The translations under genes and the position numbers were made by a program. A model generated the notes under the pieces. It was not told the origin of the DNA. It did not search any database and saw only the letters and a list, made by a program, of their open reading frames with translations. From Acidobacteriota bacterium (lineage in GTDB: Bacteria > Acidobacteriota > Thermoanaerobaculia > UBA5066): a stretch of DNA of 64,000 nucleotides. The stretch lies in contig JADJVE010000002.1 in the NCBI GenBank assembly GCA_016716715.1, positions 1 to 64,000 of the forward strand, read 5' to 3'. Numbering within the stretch: the first letter of the stretch is position 1; each line of letters begins with the position of its first letter. Shown here piece by piece: positions 51,235 to 60,309 of the stretch.

Positions 51235-52384
51235 TCCTCGAACGGTTCAAGGGGTCGGCCCTTCTCCCGATCGCGGAGAAGGTGGCCGCAGGGACGCGCC
51301 TCTCGTTTGCGGACGGCGTCACGCTCTTCAACTCCCCGGACGTCCTCGGCGTCGGCGCTCTCGCGAACTTCGTCCGCGAGAAGAAGCACGGCAACACCGG
51401 CTACTACAACGTCAACCGGTACCTGAACCCGACGAACCTCTGCTGGGTGGACTGCGCGCTCTGCGCGTGGGCCCGCAAGCCCGGCGTCGACGGCGGCTAC
51501 ACGATGTCGATCGAGGAAGCCGTCCGCGAGGCCGCAGTCGGCTGGCACGACGGGATCACGGAGATCCACATCGTGGGCGGCTTGCACCCGTCACTCCCCT
51601 ACTCGTGGTACCTCGATCTCCTGCGCGCGCTGCGCGCGAAGTTTCCCGGCGTCCACCTCAAGGCGTGGACGATGGTCGAGGTGGACTGGATCGCCCGCGT
51701 CGCGAAGAAGGACGTCGTGACGGTGATCCGCGAGCTGAAGGACGCCGGCATGGACTCCTGCCCGGCGGCGGCGCCGAGATCTTCGAGAAGCGCGTCCGCG
51801 ACGTCATCTGCCGCGACAAGATCTCCGGCGAACGCTGGCTCGAGCTCGCGAAGCTCTGCCACGAGAACGGCGTCAAGACGAACGTCACGATGCTCTACGG
51901 CAGCGTCGAGACCGTCGAGGACCGCGTCGACCACCTCGTGCGGATCCGCGAGCTGCAGGACGTCACGCACGGCTTCCTCGGGTTCATCCCGCTCGCGTTC
52001 CACCCCGAGGAGACGCAGCTCCCGGACCTCCCCGCCGCCACGGGCATGACGGACCTCAAGGTCATCGCCGTCTCGCGCCTCATGCTCGACAACGTCGACC
52101 ACGTGAAGGCGTACTGGGTGCAGATCGGCGAGAAGCTGGCCCCGGTCGCCCTCCACTTCGGCGCGGACGACCTCGTCGGCACCGTGATGGAGGAGACGAT
52201 CACGCACGCCGCCGGCGCGACGACGGAGGCGGGCCTGACGCGCGCGCAGATGGAAGCGCTCATCCGCGGCGCGGGCCGCGAGCCCTTCGAGCGCGACGCG
52301 TACTACGAGCGCGTCGTCCGCGACGCCGACGGCCGCGTCCTGCGCGCGAACCGGCACGACTTCGCAGCGGCAGCCGCTCGCTAG
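51231..52384 (+). CDS. mqnE: Aminofutalosine synthase (radical SAM, single frameshift)
   Basis: About 384 residues from GTG at 51231. Radical SAM cluster CxxxCxxC in NLCWVDCALCAW; IHIVGGLHPSLPYSWYLDLLRALRAKFPGVHLKAWTMVEVDWIAR; after a missing C near 51757, LPGGGAEIFEKRVRDVICRDKISGERWLELAKLCHENGVKTNVTMLYGSVETVEDRVDHLVRIRELQD...FIPLAFHPEET. These fit MqnE better than MqnC. It joins a SAM-derived radical to 3-enolpyruvyl-benzoate to make aminofutalosine, so menaquinone is made by the futalosine route. The stop codon overlaps the convergent thioredoxin gene stop (CTAG). Confidence 0.9.
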
Positions 52385-53712
52385 TTCGGCGCCGCCTCCA
52401 GCTGCTTCTTGATCGACGCGATCGTCCGTTCGTTGACCTGCTCCTTCGGGAGCGCCTCCGCGTACGCGAGCATCTCCTCGAGCGTCTTCTTCGACGCCGC
52501 CGCGTCGCCCTTGTCCTTGTAGAGGCCGGCGCGCGTGCGGTAGACGACGAGCTTGCGCGGCCCGTAGGCGCGCGCCATGGCACGGTCGGACGCCGCGAGG
52601 GCCTCGTCGTACTTCTTCATCGCCCCGTAGGCGCTCGCGAGGCGCTGTGGCGGGTTGTAGTCGTCCGGGAAGTCCTTCTCCGACTGAACGAGCGCCGGAA
52701 CGACGCGCTCGGGCTGGCCCAGCGCCAGACACGCGGATACGCGGTGCGCGTCGAACACGGTGCGCTCCGTCGGCGTCTTCGCCTTCGCGGCCTCGCCCTC
52801 GAGGTAGGACGCCCACGCCTCGAGCGTCTTCTTCGCGCCCGGCTCGTCCTTCGCGGCGCTGCGCTCCCCGGCGAGCGAGCCGTAGACGGCCGAGACGTCG
52901 TCGGCCGCGAGGCCGGTTTTCGGTCCGTCGACGACCGACCGGGCGTCCGCGGCGAGAGCCGCGACGAGGGCCGGCTTCTGCGGATCGTCGTCCTTCAGAG
53001 AGAGCGCGCAGTCGAGGCCCGAGCCCGCGACGTTCGCGGCCGACGGCGTGGCCCTGAGGTTCGGGAAGGCGTCGCGCGCCGCGGCCGCGCAGGCCTCGCG
53101 CTGGCCGCTCTGCGAGAGCGAGAAGAGAAGCGATTCGACCGTGCGCGCGTACGAGGGCGCGTTCGGCTTCTGTGTCTCGAGCGCCTTGCGGTACGCCGCG
53201 GCGGCCTCGGGGTACTTGCCGTCCGCGTAGAGGCGATCCGCATCCGCGAGCGCCGCGCCGGGCGCCGTCTTCCCGCGGGCCGCCTTCTCTCCGTCGTCGA
53301 GGAGGCGCAGGAGCTGCGGCGTCGTCACGCCGCCCGCCCAGCGCAGAACGATCTTCTCGGTCGCGGGGTCGATCACGTAGATCGACGGCCAGACCCTGAC
53401 GGGGAACTTCCCCAGCAGCGCAGCGTTCTCACGCTTCTCGGTGTTGACCGAAAGCCAGACGAACCGTCCGGCCTGCCGCTCGAGGGCCTTGTCCGTGAAG
53501 ACGAAGGCCTTCATCGAGCGACACGTGTGTCACCAGGGCGCCCAGGCCTCGAAGAAGATCGGCTTGCCGGAGGCTTTCGCGGAAGCGAGCGCCTTCGTGT
53601 AGTCGTCCTCGATGAAGGGCAGGACCTGGCGGGGCGTGGCGGTTCCGGCCACGGCGGCCGGAGCGGCAAAGAGGGCGGCGGCGAGCGCCGCCCGAATCAG
53701 TTTCGTGCTCAT
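52381..53712 (-). CDS. Candidate selenoprotein: exported thioredoxin-like/TPR protein with in-frame TGA (W-U-H-T-C)
   Basis: 443 codons in one frame if the TGA at 53530-53532 is read through. Signal MSTKLIRAALAAALFAAPAAVAG; thioredoxin-like start PFIEDDYTKALASAKASGKPIFFEAWAPW, then TGA as codon 61, then HTCRSMKAFVFTDKALERQAGRFVWLSVNTEKRENAALLGKFPVRVWPSIYVIDP with cis-Pro. The rest is TPR-like (YADGKYPEAAAAYRKALETQ; YNPPQRLASAYGAMKKYDEALAASDRAM). TGA falls exactly where the first Cys of the WCxxC redox site should be, with Cys64 kept, which is the classic UxxC pattern. A base substitution (TGC to TGA) is the alternative. If not Sec, the product is a truncated 60-residue peptide. Confidence 0.6.
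53485..53509 (-). other. Hairpin downstream of the candidate Sec codon (SECIS-like)
   Basis: In the mRNA, 20 nt after UGA, GGCCUU-C-GUC and GAC-AAGGCC pair over nine base pairs with one bulged C and a six-base loop UUCACG. Distance and size suit a bacterial SECIS. The loop lacks the usual G in its first two positions, so the match is partial. Confidence 0.35.
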
Positions 53713-53718
53713 GCCGTG

Positions 53719-53724
53719 ACTATA
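53719..53724 (-). promoter_or_regulatory. -10-like element immediately before the thioredoxin start
   Basis: TATAGT on the minus strand, six bases before ATG at 53712. A start site about seven bases downstream would fall on the ATG, giving a leaderless mRNA; no ribosome-binding sequence is seen. No clear -35. Confidence 0.35.
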
Positions 53725-53744
53725 CGAAACCCGGCCCACGCGAG

Positions 53745-56700
53745 TTACGGGAAACTCTCCTGGAAGCTCATCGCCACGTAGCTGCCGTCGGAGGTCACGT
53801 TGTCGTTGAGGACCGCGTATGCCGCGAAGCGCGACGCGCCCGAAATCTTCTCGACCTCTGCGTACCCCGCCGACGCCCCGAAGTCGGCGAGCGGCCGGTT
53901 GAACTGGAACCATTCGCCGGGCGCGAGCGTCTTCACGACGGGAGACCCGAGCAGCGGCCGGCCCGGACCCGCCCCGAAGTACGTCACGCGGAGCGTGATC
54001 GCGTCCGCGGCGTCGCCGCGATTCACGACCGCGAGGTTCGAACGCTGCGAAGCGTTCTCCTGCAGGCCGTAAACGGACGCCGTCGTGGTTGCGCACTGCC
54101 CGGCCGTGAGGCCCGGGTAGAACAGGCCGTACGAGCCGCCGGAGGAAATCGGAACGTACGTCCGCGCGCCGACCCCGAGCGCGCCCGCAGCCGTGCCCGA
54201 CGCCGCCCGGACGGAGAGCGAGCCGCCGACGTTCCGTCCGTCGCTCTCGATCGGGAGCGTCCCGCGGAGGAACGCGATCGCGTCCGGCAGGATGCGCTGC
54301 TCGCCCGGAGCGAGCGTGAGCGGAGCGACGCCGGATCCGCTGCCGAAACCGCTCGCGGCGACGTAGACCAGCTGGAGCGACAGCGGCGCCGCCGTGAAGT
54401 TCGTCAGCGTGAGCTCGGTCCGGAAGCGCGCGCCCAGGCCCTGCACGTCGAGGACGACCGGCACGAGCCGGTCGGCCCCGGACGCGTCGCCCGCGAGGAG
54501 CGGCGGCACGTACGAGCCGTCAGACGTCACCGCGTCGTTCAGGACCGCGTACGCCGTGAACGGCGACGAGCCGGACACCCGCGTCACGACAGCCCGGCCC
54601 GACGAGGCCTTCCCCGCCAGCGGCTGGTTGAACTGGAACCACCCCCACGGCCCGAGCGGCTGGTCCGGCAGCGCGCCGAGATCCTCGCCCGCAGGACCCT
54701 GGAGGGAGACTCGGAGGACGATCGGATCCGGCCCGGCGTTCACGACCGCGACGTTCGAGCGCTGGGCCGCGTTCTGCTGCAGCCCGAAGAGCGTGGCCGA
54801 GACCGTCGTGGAATCGGCCGACGGATAGGCGAGGCCGAACGTCCCCGCTCCACCCGCAGGATCAGCCGTGAACGTGCGGGCCCCCGCGTAAACGTACTCG
54901 CCCGGATGCGTGGAGAACGTGGCGCGGAGCGTGCCGACGTGCGTCGCGCCGTCGTCCGGGATCGGGACGTTCTGGGAGCGGAGCCACGCGACCAGGTCCG
55001 GGAGCGTCCGCATCTCGTGGGAGCCGAGGTTGAGCCGCGCGAACCCGCTGCCTCCGCCCACCGCGGCCGTAAAGGAAAGGAGGACGGGCGTGGAGTCGCC
55101 CACCGCCCAGAGCGTGACCTCGCTCCTGTAGCGGCTCCCGCCCAGTCCCGGCGACTCGAGGACGACCGGGAGCAGGAGCGACGTCCCCGTCGATTCCACC
55201 GGGACCCTGATCGTGATCGTGATCGACGCGACGCCGGATCCGCCGTTCGTGTCGGTCGCGGTGAGCGTGACGCGGTACGTCCCGGGCACCGCGAAGGGAT
55301 GGGCGGCGGGCGTCGCGCCCGCTGCGCTCTTGCCGTCGCCGAAGTCCCACGCGAACGTCACGGAGTCGCCGTCGGGATCCGTCGCCGAGCCGAGGAACGG
55401 CACGGGCACGCCCGCTTCGTACGAAACCCCGACGGCGGGAGCCAGGATGGTCGGGACGGGCGGACGGTTCGAGATCAGCGCCGCGGGGAGCGTCGAGACG
55501 AAGACGTCCGGCGCGGCGCCGGCGTCGTCGGACCACGAGACGACGATGGCTCCGTTCGCGCCGGCCGAGACGGCGGCGCGGCCGGGACCGCCGAGGCCGT
55601 CCACGGGGTTCGAGGCGCTGCCCGAGAAACCCCCGTTCGCCGAGAGGTCGACCGGGGGCGAGAACGTTTTCCCGCCGTCGGTGGAGCGCGCGACCCGGAC
55701 GTCGCTCTGAACGTCGTTCGCGTCGAAACCCTCCCACGCGACGTCGATCGCGCCCGAGGATTCGAAGACGACCGCCGGCACGTAGGACTGATCGGCGGCA
55801 GACGAGAGGAACACGGGGCTCGAGAACGACGTCCCGCCGCTCGTGGAACGCGCAAAGGCGATCTGGCGGTTCTGGATGACGTTGGCGACGATCGCGCGCA
55901 TGTAGAACGCGAGCCCGATGCTGTCGTCGGGGCCGGCGGCGAGGTCCGGCGCGTAGGACAGGGTCGCGGAGTCCGTCACGGTCGCCGGAGCGCCGAATGC
56001 GGCGCCCGCCTTCGAGACCGCGAGCCGGATCACCGACGTGCTCAACGTCTGCTGGATCCAGGCGAGGTACGCATTGTTCTTCGAGTCGATCGCGAGGGCG
56101 GGCCGCGAGTAGGTCGTCGGCGAGTCAAATACCGCCACGGGAGTCGAGAAGCTCGTCCCCGCGTTCGTCGAGCGCGACCAGCCCACGACGGGCGCGTCGC
56201 CAGAGAGGTCGTACCAGCCGACGACGACGTTGCCGTTGCGGTCGGCGGCGACGTTCGGAAGGATGGCGTAGCCGGTGTTCCCGTTGACGGCGAGAGGCGC
56301 CGAGAACGTCGCGCCCCCGTCCGTGGACTTCACGAAATAAATGCGCGGCGTCGGGTCGGCGATTACCCTGCCGGACCAGACCACGAAGATCCGGCCCGTC
56401 GCGTCGATCGTGAACGCGCTCTCGGCCGCCAGGGAGCCCGTCGCGTGCAGCTTCAGTGGCGCGGAGAACGTCGCGCCCCCGTCCGTCGAGCGCCTGTAGA
56501 ACACCTCGGAGCCCGTCACGGCCCCGGAGTCGTCGTCCGTGACGGCGTGGAGCACGCCCGACCCGTCGGCCTTGACCGACCCCGTCGAGAACCCGGCCGT
56601 CCGCGTCACGTTCACGGGCGGCGCGAAGCCGCGCGAGCCGTTCGTGACCGTGAGGCGCATGCGCGTCCCGCGGACGAGGCCGCCCGCCGTGGCGGCGACA

Positions 56701-58484
56701 CCGAAGACGTAGTCGCCGGGAGGCGCGGAAGCCGACGCCGTCACCGTCAGGCGGACGGTCTGGCCCGGAAGAACCGTGCCGCTCGCGAGCGACAGCGTGA
56801 GCCCCGCGGGCGCGAGGTCCGGCTCGAGGGCGAGCGTCCCTGCGAAGCCGTTGGCGCCGGAGGCCGCGAGATCGAACGTCGCGGCGCCGCCCTGCGGAAC
56901 GGCCGCGTAGGTGTTCAGAGCCGACAGGTTGAAATCGGGAGTCGACGCGTCGAACGCGGCGGGCACGGCTGCCGCATAGACGTCCGCGTCGCCCGAGCGT
57001 TCGTCCGTCCACGCGACGTAGAAGGTCCCGCCGTCGGCCGCGAGCCCGTCGTACGACGTGTGCCCGGACCCGGACAGACTGTGCGGAGCGGGCCCCCACG
57101 GGGAGTTCCGGTCCGTGACCCTGATGTTCCGTCCCCACGTCACCCCGCCGTCGCGCGAGATCGCCAGGGTCACGTCGTTCAGCACGTCGCGGGCCGCGTC
57201 GTTGCGCCGGTCGGCCCAACGCACCCCGACGGTCCCGTCGGGCAGGGCGGCGAGCGCCGGAAACGCCTGTGTCGTCGGCGTCCCGTCGTCGTTCAGCTTC
57301 CGCGCGGCCGAGAACGTCGTCGCGTTGTCGGTCGAGCGGACGTAGAAGACGTCCGACCGGTCCGACGTCGCGCCGGACGAAACCGCGGCCCACGCGATGT
57401 GGACCGTGCCGGCGCCATCGACCGCGAGGGAGGGGCCGGAATTCGGCGCGGCGCCGCCCGAGCCCGCCGTCAGCGAACCCGCGGGCTGAAACGTCGCGGC
57501 CGCGCGGAGCGCGCCGAACAACTGCCCGCCGTCCGTCGAACGCGTGATCGTGATTCCGCTCGGGGAGCGGTGGCCGTCCTGGTAGGCCACGTAGACGTCG
57601 CCGTTCGGCGCGACAGCGACCGCCGCGTGGTCCACGGGGGCCCCGTCGATGATCGAGAGGATCGCGGGAGCCGCGAACGACGCACCGTCCGCGGCGTGGG
57701 AGCACAGGATCGCCGTATAGCCGTACCGGGTGAAGTAATAGGTCCAGACGACGTAGACCGTGCCCTTGCGCGGCGAGGCCGCGCCGTTGTCCACGGCGAT
57801 CGCCGGCTTGTCCATCACGTCGGTGCCGTTCTCGACGCCGCCCGCGGGGCTCGAGAACTCGGGAAACGTGAGGCCGCCGTCCGTCGACTTCGCGAGGGCG
57901 ACCGAGGCCGGTTCTCCGGGCACGCTCTGGAGGAACGCGTAGTAGATCTCCCCGGCAGGCCCGATCGCGACCGAAGGGCTTCCCCAGACGGCGACGTCGG
58001 GGGCCGCCGGAATGCGCCGGTGCGCGAAGGTCGCGCCGCCGTCGTTCGAGACGCCGTACCCCGCGGCCGCGTACGTGGCGTCCTCGAAGCCCACGAAGAC
58101 GCGCGAGCCGCGGGCCGCGACCGAGGTCGTGCGGGCGGCGTGATGGTCGACGTCGAGCGCCGGGTTGTTCACGCGGACGTTCTGGCGGGGGGCGGGCGCG
58201 GCCAGACCCGAAGCGGAGGCGGAGGCGGCCCGGAAAACGCCCGACGCGTCATCCCGCGGGGAGGACGGCGCCGCCGCAAGGCCGTTCGCGACGAGGACCG
58301 ACTGCCGCGCGGCAGGCGAGAGGCGCTCGAAAATCTCCGGCTTCAGCGCCCACGCGAGGCGTGAGGGCGAGGCGCCGGCCGCGCCCGGCTCCATCGCCGC
58401 GAGAGCGGCGGAGGCCGCGAGGGAAAGAAAAAGAAGAAGAGGAATTCTGCTTAGAAAGAAGATCCGGGGGCGGGCAGAAGTCAA
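53745..58484 (-). CDS. Large secreted BNR/Asp-box repeat protein with PKD domain and duplicated C-terminal domain
   Basis: 1579 residues from TTG at 58484 (GGAGGG four bases upstream; GTG at 58505 has no such site). Signal LLLFLSLAASAALA. Residues about 90-1000 hold many sialidase-like Asp-box repeats (STDGGLTF, SRDGGVTW, STDGGATF, STSGGTSF, STDGGKTF) in two propeller-like halves separated by a GDYVFGVAAT...-type beta domain. A PKD domain (PVPTILAP...DPDGDSVTFAWDFGDGKSAAG) is at about 1005-1095. Two copies of a 240-residue domain end the protein: LLLPVVLESPGLGGSRYRSEVTLWA... and RLVPVVLDVQGLGARFRTELTLTN..., each finishing with YAVLND-VTSDGSYV. Probably an extracellular adhesin or glycan-binding protein; catalytic sialidase residues are not evident. 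Confidence 0.8.
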   Translation of the reverse strand: MTSARPRIFFLSRIPLLLFLSLAASAALAAMEPGAAGASPSRLAWALKPEIFERLSPAARQSVLVANGLAAAPSSPRDDASGVFRAASASASGLAAPAPRQNVRVNNPALDVDHHAARTTSVAARGSRVFVGFEDATYAAAGYGVSNDGGATFAHRRIPAAPDVAVWGSPSVAIGPAGEIYYAFLQSVPGEPASVALAKSTDGGLTFPEFSSPAGGVENGTDVMDKPAIAVDNGAASPRKGTVYVVWTYYFTRYGYTAILCSHAADGASFAAPAILSIIDGAPVDHAAVAVAPNGDVYVAYQDGHRSPSGITITRSTDGGQLFGALRAAATFQPAGSLTAGSGGAAPNSGPSLAVDGAGTVHIAWAAVSSGATSDRSDVFYVRSTDNATTFSAARKLNDDGTPTTQAFPALAALPDGTVGVRWADRRNDAARDVLNDVTLAISRDGGVTWGRNIRVTDRNSPWGPAPHSLSGSGHTSYDGLAADGGTFYVAWTDERSGDADVYAAAVPAAFDASTPDFNLSALNTYAAVPQGGAATFDLAASGANGFAGTLALEPDLAPAGLTLSLASGTVLPGQTVRLTVTASASAPPGDYVFGVAATAGGLVRGTRMRLTVTNGSRGFAPPVNVTRTAGFSTGSVKADGSGVLHAVTDDDSGAVTGSEVFYRRSTDGGATFSAPLKLHATGSLAAESAFTIDATGRIFVVWSGRVIADPTPRIYFVKSTDGGATFSAPLAVNGNTGYAILPNVAADRNGNVVVGWYDLSGDAPVVGWSRSTNAGTSFSTPVAVFDSPTTYSRPALAIDSKNNAYLAWIQQTLSTSVIRLAVSKAGAAFGAPATVTDSATLSYAPDLAAGPDDSIGLAFYMRAIVANVIQNRQIAFARSTSGGTSFSSPVFLSSAADQSYVPAVVFESSGAIDVAWEGFDANDVQSDVRVARSTDGGKTFSPPVDLSANGGFSGSASNPVDGLGGPGRAAVSAGANGAIVVSWSDDAGAAPDVFVSTLPAALISNRPPVPTILAPAVGVSYEAGVPVPFLGSATDPDGDSVTFAWDFGDGKSAAGATPAAHPFAVPGTYRVTLTATDTNGGSGVASITITIRVPVESTGTSLLLPVVLESPGLGGSRYRSEVTLWAVGDSTPVLLSFTAAVGGGSGFARLNLGSHEMRTLPDLVAWLRSQNVPIPDDGATHVGTLRATFSTHPGEYVYAGARTFTADPAGGAGTFGLAYPSADSTTVSATLFGLQQNAAQRSNVAVVNAGPDPIVLRVSLQGPAGEDLGALPDQPLGPWGWFQFNQPLAGKASSGRAVVTRVSGSSPFTAYAVLNDAVTSDGSYVPPLLAGDASGADRLVPVVLDVQGLGARFRTELTLTNFTAAPLSLQLVYVAASGFGSGSGVAPLTLAPGEQRILPDAIAFLRGTLPIESDGRNVGGSLSVRAASGTAAGALGVGARTYVPISSGGSYGLFYPGLTAGQCATTTASVYGLQENASQRSNLAVVNRGDAADAITLRVTYFGAGPGRPLLGSPVVKTLAPGEWFQFNRPLADFGASAGYAEVEKISGASRFAAYAVLNDNVTSDGSYVAMSFQESFP
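58441..58464 (-). repeat. AT-rich patch, copy i1 (signal peptide of BNR protein)
   Basis: The plus strand contains AATTCTGCTTAGAAAGAAGA; the coding strand gives IFFLSRIPLL. It shares CTGCTTAGAAAG with copy b. A terminator tail containing CTTTCTAAGAAAAA (58549-58562) lies 84 bp away in opposite orientation. Confidence 0.5.
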
Positions 58485-58557
58485 TTGGCCCTCCTCGAGG
58501 CGCACACGAGCCCGAGCGCGGCAATTCTCATACCGCCGCGCACGTCCCCTTTCTAAG

Positions 58558-58583
58558 AAAAACGGCGGCGCAAAGCGCCGCCG
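58558..58583 (-). terminator. Rho-independent terminator of the htrA-like gene
   Basis: On the minus strand a perfect nine-base stem CGGCGGCGC, loop TTT, GCGCCGCCG is followed by TTTTTCTT. It sits 35 bp after the htrA stop. A second GC hairpin without a T-tract lies at 58593-58612. Confidence 0.85.
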
Positions 58584-58617
58584 GGGTGCGGGGGCGGGTG
58601 AGCCCCGCCCAGATCTC

Positions 58618-60195
58618 TCACTCTTCCGGCTTCACCGCCGTCGAGAACTTCGAAGCCTGGCCGCGGCCCGTCTGCCGCTGGACGTAGAAGCGGACGTACT
58701 TGCCCTTCGGGGCCTTCTTGATCGCGGCCTGCAGCTCGTCGACCGACCCGACTGCCGCGCCGTTCACCTCGAGGATGACGTCGCCCTCCAGGAGGTTTGC
58801 GTCCGCCGCCGGCGACACGGCCTTGACGTGCGTGATGACGACGCCTTTGGTCGTGTCCGCACCGATTCCGTAGGAGCGCCGCGTGCGCGCGGTCAGGTCG
58901 TCGATCTCGAGGCCGAGGAGCTTCTGGCGGGACGAGGCTTTCCCGTCTTCTTCCTCCGCCACCGCGGGCTTCTCGCCGTCCTCGGGACGCGTCTCGAGCG
59001 TCGCGACGGCGGTCTGCTCCTTGCCGTCGCGCAGGAACGTGAGCGTGATCTTCGCGCCCGGCGCCTTGCTCGACACGTAGTCGATGAGGTCGCGGTTGCT
59101 CTTGACCGTCACGTCGTCGACGCGCGTGATGATGTCGTCGTGCCTGAGGCCGGCCTTCTCGGCGGGCTTGCCCTTCTCGACGGACTGCACGAACGCGCCC
59201 TCGGGGGCCTTGAGGCCGTACGTCTCCTGCCACTTCCTGTTGACGGACTCGACCTGGACGCCGAGGAAGCCGCGCACGACCTTGCCCTTCTTGAGCTGGG
59301 GCAGGAGGCGCTTGGCGACGTTCACGGGGACCGCGAAGCCGATGTTCTGCCCGATGCGCGAGATGGCCGTGTTGATTCCGACGACCTCTCCGCTCACGTT
59401 CACGAGCGGCCCGCCCGAGTTCCCGAAGTTGATCGCGGCGTCCGTCTGGATGAGGCTCTCGAAAGCGCTCGTCGCCCGCGAGAGGCCGGCGTAGCGGCCC
59501 TTCCCGGAGATGACGCCGACCGTGACGGACTTGTCGAAGTTGAGCGGGTCGCCGATCGCCATGACCCACTCGCCGACGCGGATCTTGTCGCTGTCGCCGA
59601 GCCGGACGGTCGGGAACGGCTTCGTCCCCTCGATCTTCAGGAGCGCGAGGTCCGTCGCCGGATCGCGCCCGACGACCCTCGCCTTGTACTCCTCGCGGTC
59701 GCCGACCTTGACGTCGACCTTCTCCGCGCCGTCGATCACGTGGTTGTTCGTGAGGATGTAGCCGTCGGACTCGATCAGGAAACCGGTTCCGCCCGAGAGC
59801 TGCTTCTGGTCTTCGTCTTCGTCGGCGCTCTTGCGCTTCGGGCCGTCCGGGCCGAAGAAGAAGTCGAACGGGTCCTGCCCGCCCTCACCGCCGAAGTTGT
59901 GGTACGGACGCCGGCGCTTGTCGGCCTTGACGATGTCGGTCGCCGTGACCGAGACGATCGCCGGCTCGATCTGCTCCGCAATGTCCGCGAAGGACGGCAG
60001 TGCGAGCGCGACTCCGGGGGCCGGCCGCGCGGCCGGAGCCGGAGCGGCGGCCGTGGCGGGCGCCGGAGCGGCCTTCTGAGCCGTCGCGAGGCGGGTGAGG
60101 TCGAGGCTGCCCGCGAGGATCATTCCGAAGACGACCGATCCGGCGAGCAGGGCGGCGAGTGAGAGAACTTTGGTTTTCGTGCGCATACCGTCCAT
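58618..60195 (-). CDS. HtrA/DegP-type periplasmic serine protease
   Basis: 525 residues. Membrane anchor or signal VLSLAALLAGSVVFGMILAGS, Ala/Pro-rich linker, protease with His (YILTNNHVIDGAEKV), Asp (RDPATDLALLKI) and Ser (NFGNSGGPLVNV), then PDZ1 (LGVQVESVNRKWQETYGLKAPEGAFVQSVEKGKPAEKAGLRHDDIITRVDD) and PDZ2 (GVVITHVKAVSPAADANLLEGDVILEVNGAAVGS). It degrades misfolded envelope proteins. The acidic insert GPDGPKRKSADEDEDQKQ before the His region is typical of DegP in these bacteria. The terminator follows directly. Confidence 0.93.
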   Translation of the reverse strand: MDGMRTKTKVLSLAALLAGSVVFGMILAGSLDLTRLATAQKAAPAPATAAAPAPAARPAPGVALALPSFADIAEQIEPAIVSVTATDIVKADKRRRPYHNFGGEGGQDPFDFFFGPDGPKRKSADEDEDQKQLSGGTGFLIESDGYILTNNHVIDGAEKVDVKVGDREEYKARVVGRDPATDLALLKIEGTKPFPTVRLGDSDKIRVGEWVMAIGDPLNFDKSVTVGVISGKGRYAGLSRATSAFESLIQTDAAINFGNSGGPLVNVSGEVVGINTAISRIGQNIGFAVPVNVAKRLLPQLKKGKVVRGFLGVQVESVNRKWQETYGLKAPEGAFVQSVEKGKPAEKAGLRHDDIITRVDDVTVKSNRDLIDYVSSKAPGAKITLTFLRDGKEQTAVATLETRPEDGEKPAVAEEEDGKASSRQKLLGLEIDDLTARTRRSYGIGADTTKGVVITHVKAVSPAADANLLEGDVILEVNGAAVGSVDELQAAIKKAPKGKYVRFYVQRQTGRGQASKFSTAVKPEE

Positions 60196-60309
60196 GAATG
60201 ATAGGCCCTCAAGGTGCGCCGGCAGGTGGGGTCACCGGCGCCTCGTCTCTCCTACGGGCAAGGTCCGTGCCGGGATTTCCGCGTCACAACGGCGCGGCGG
60301 CAGGCGGGG

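Noticed and set aside
53530..53532. The TGA as a simple frameshift between two genes
   Set aside because: Both halves are in the same frame; only a codon readthrough or a base substitution, not an indel, explains the break.
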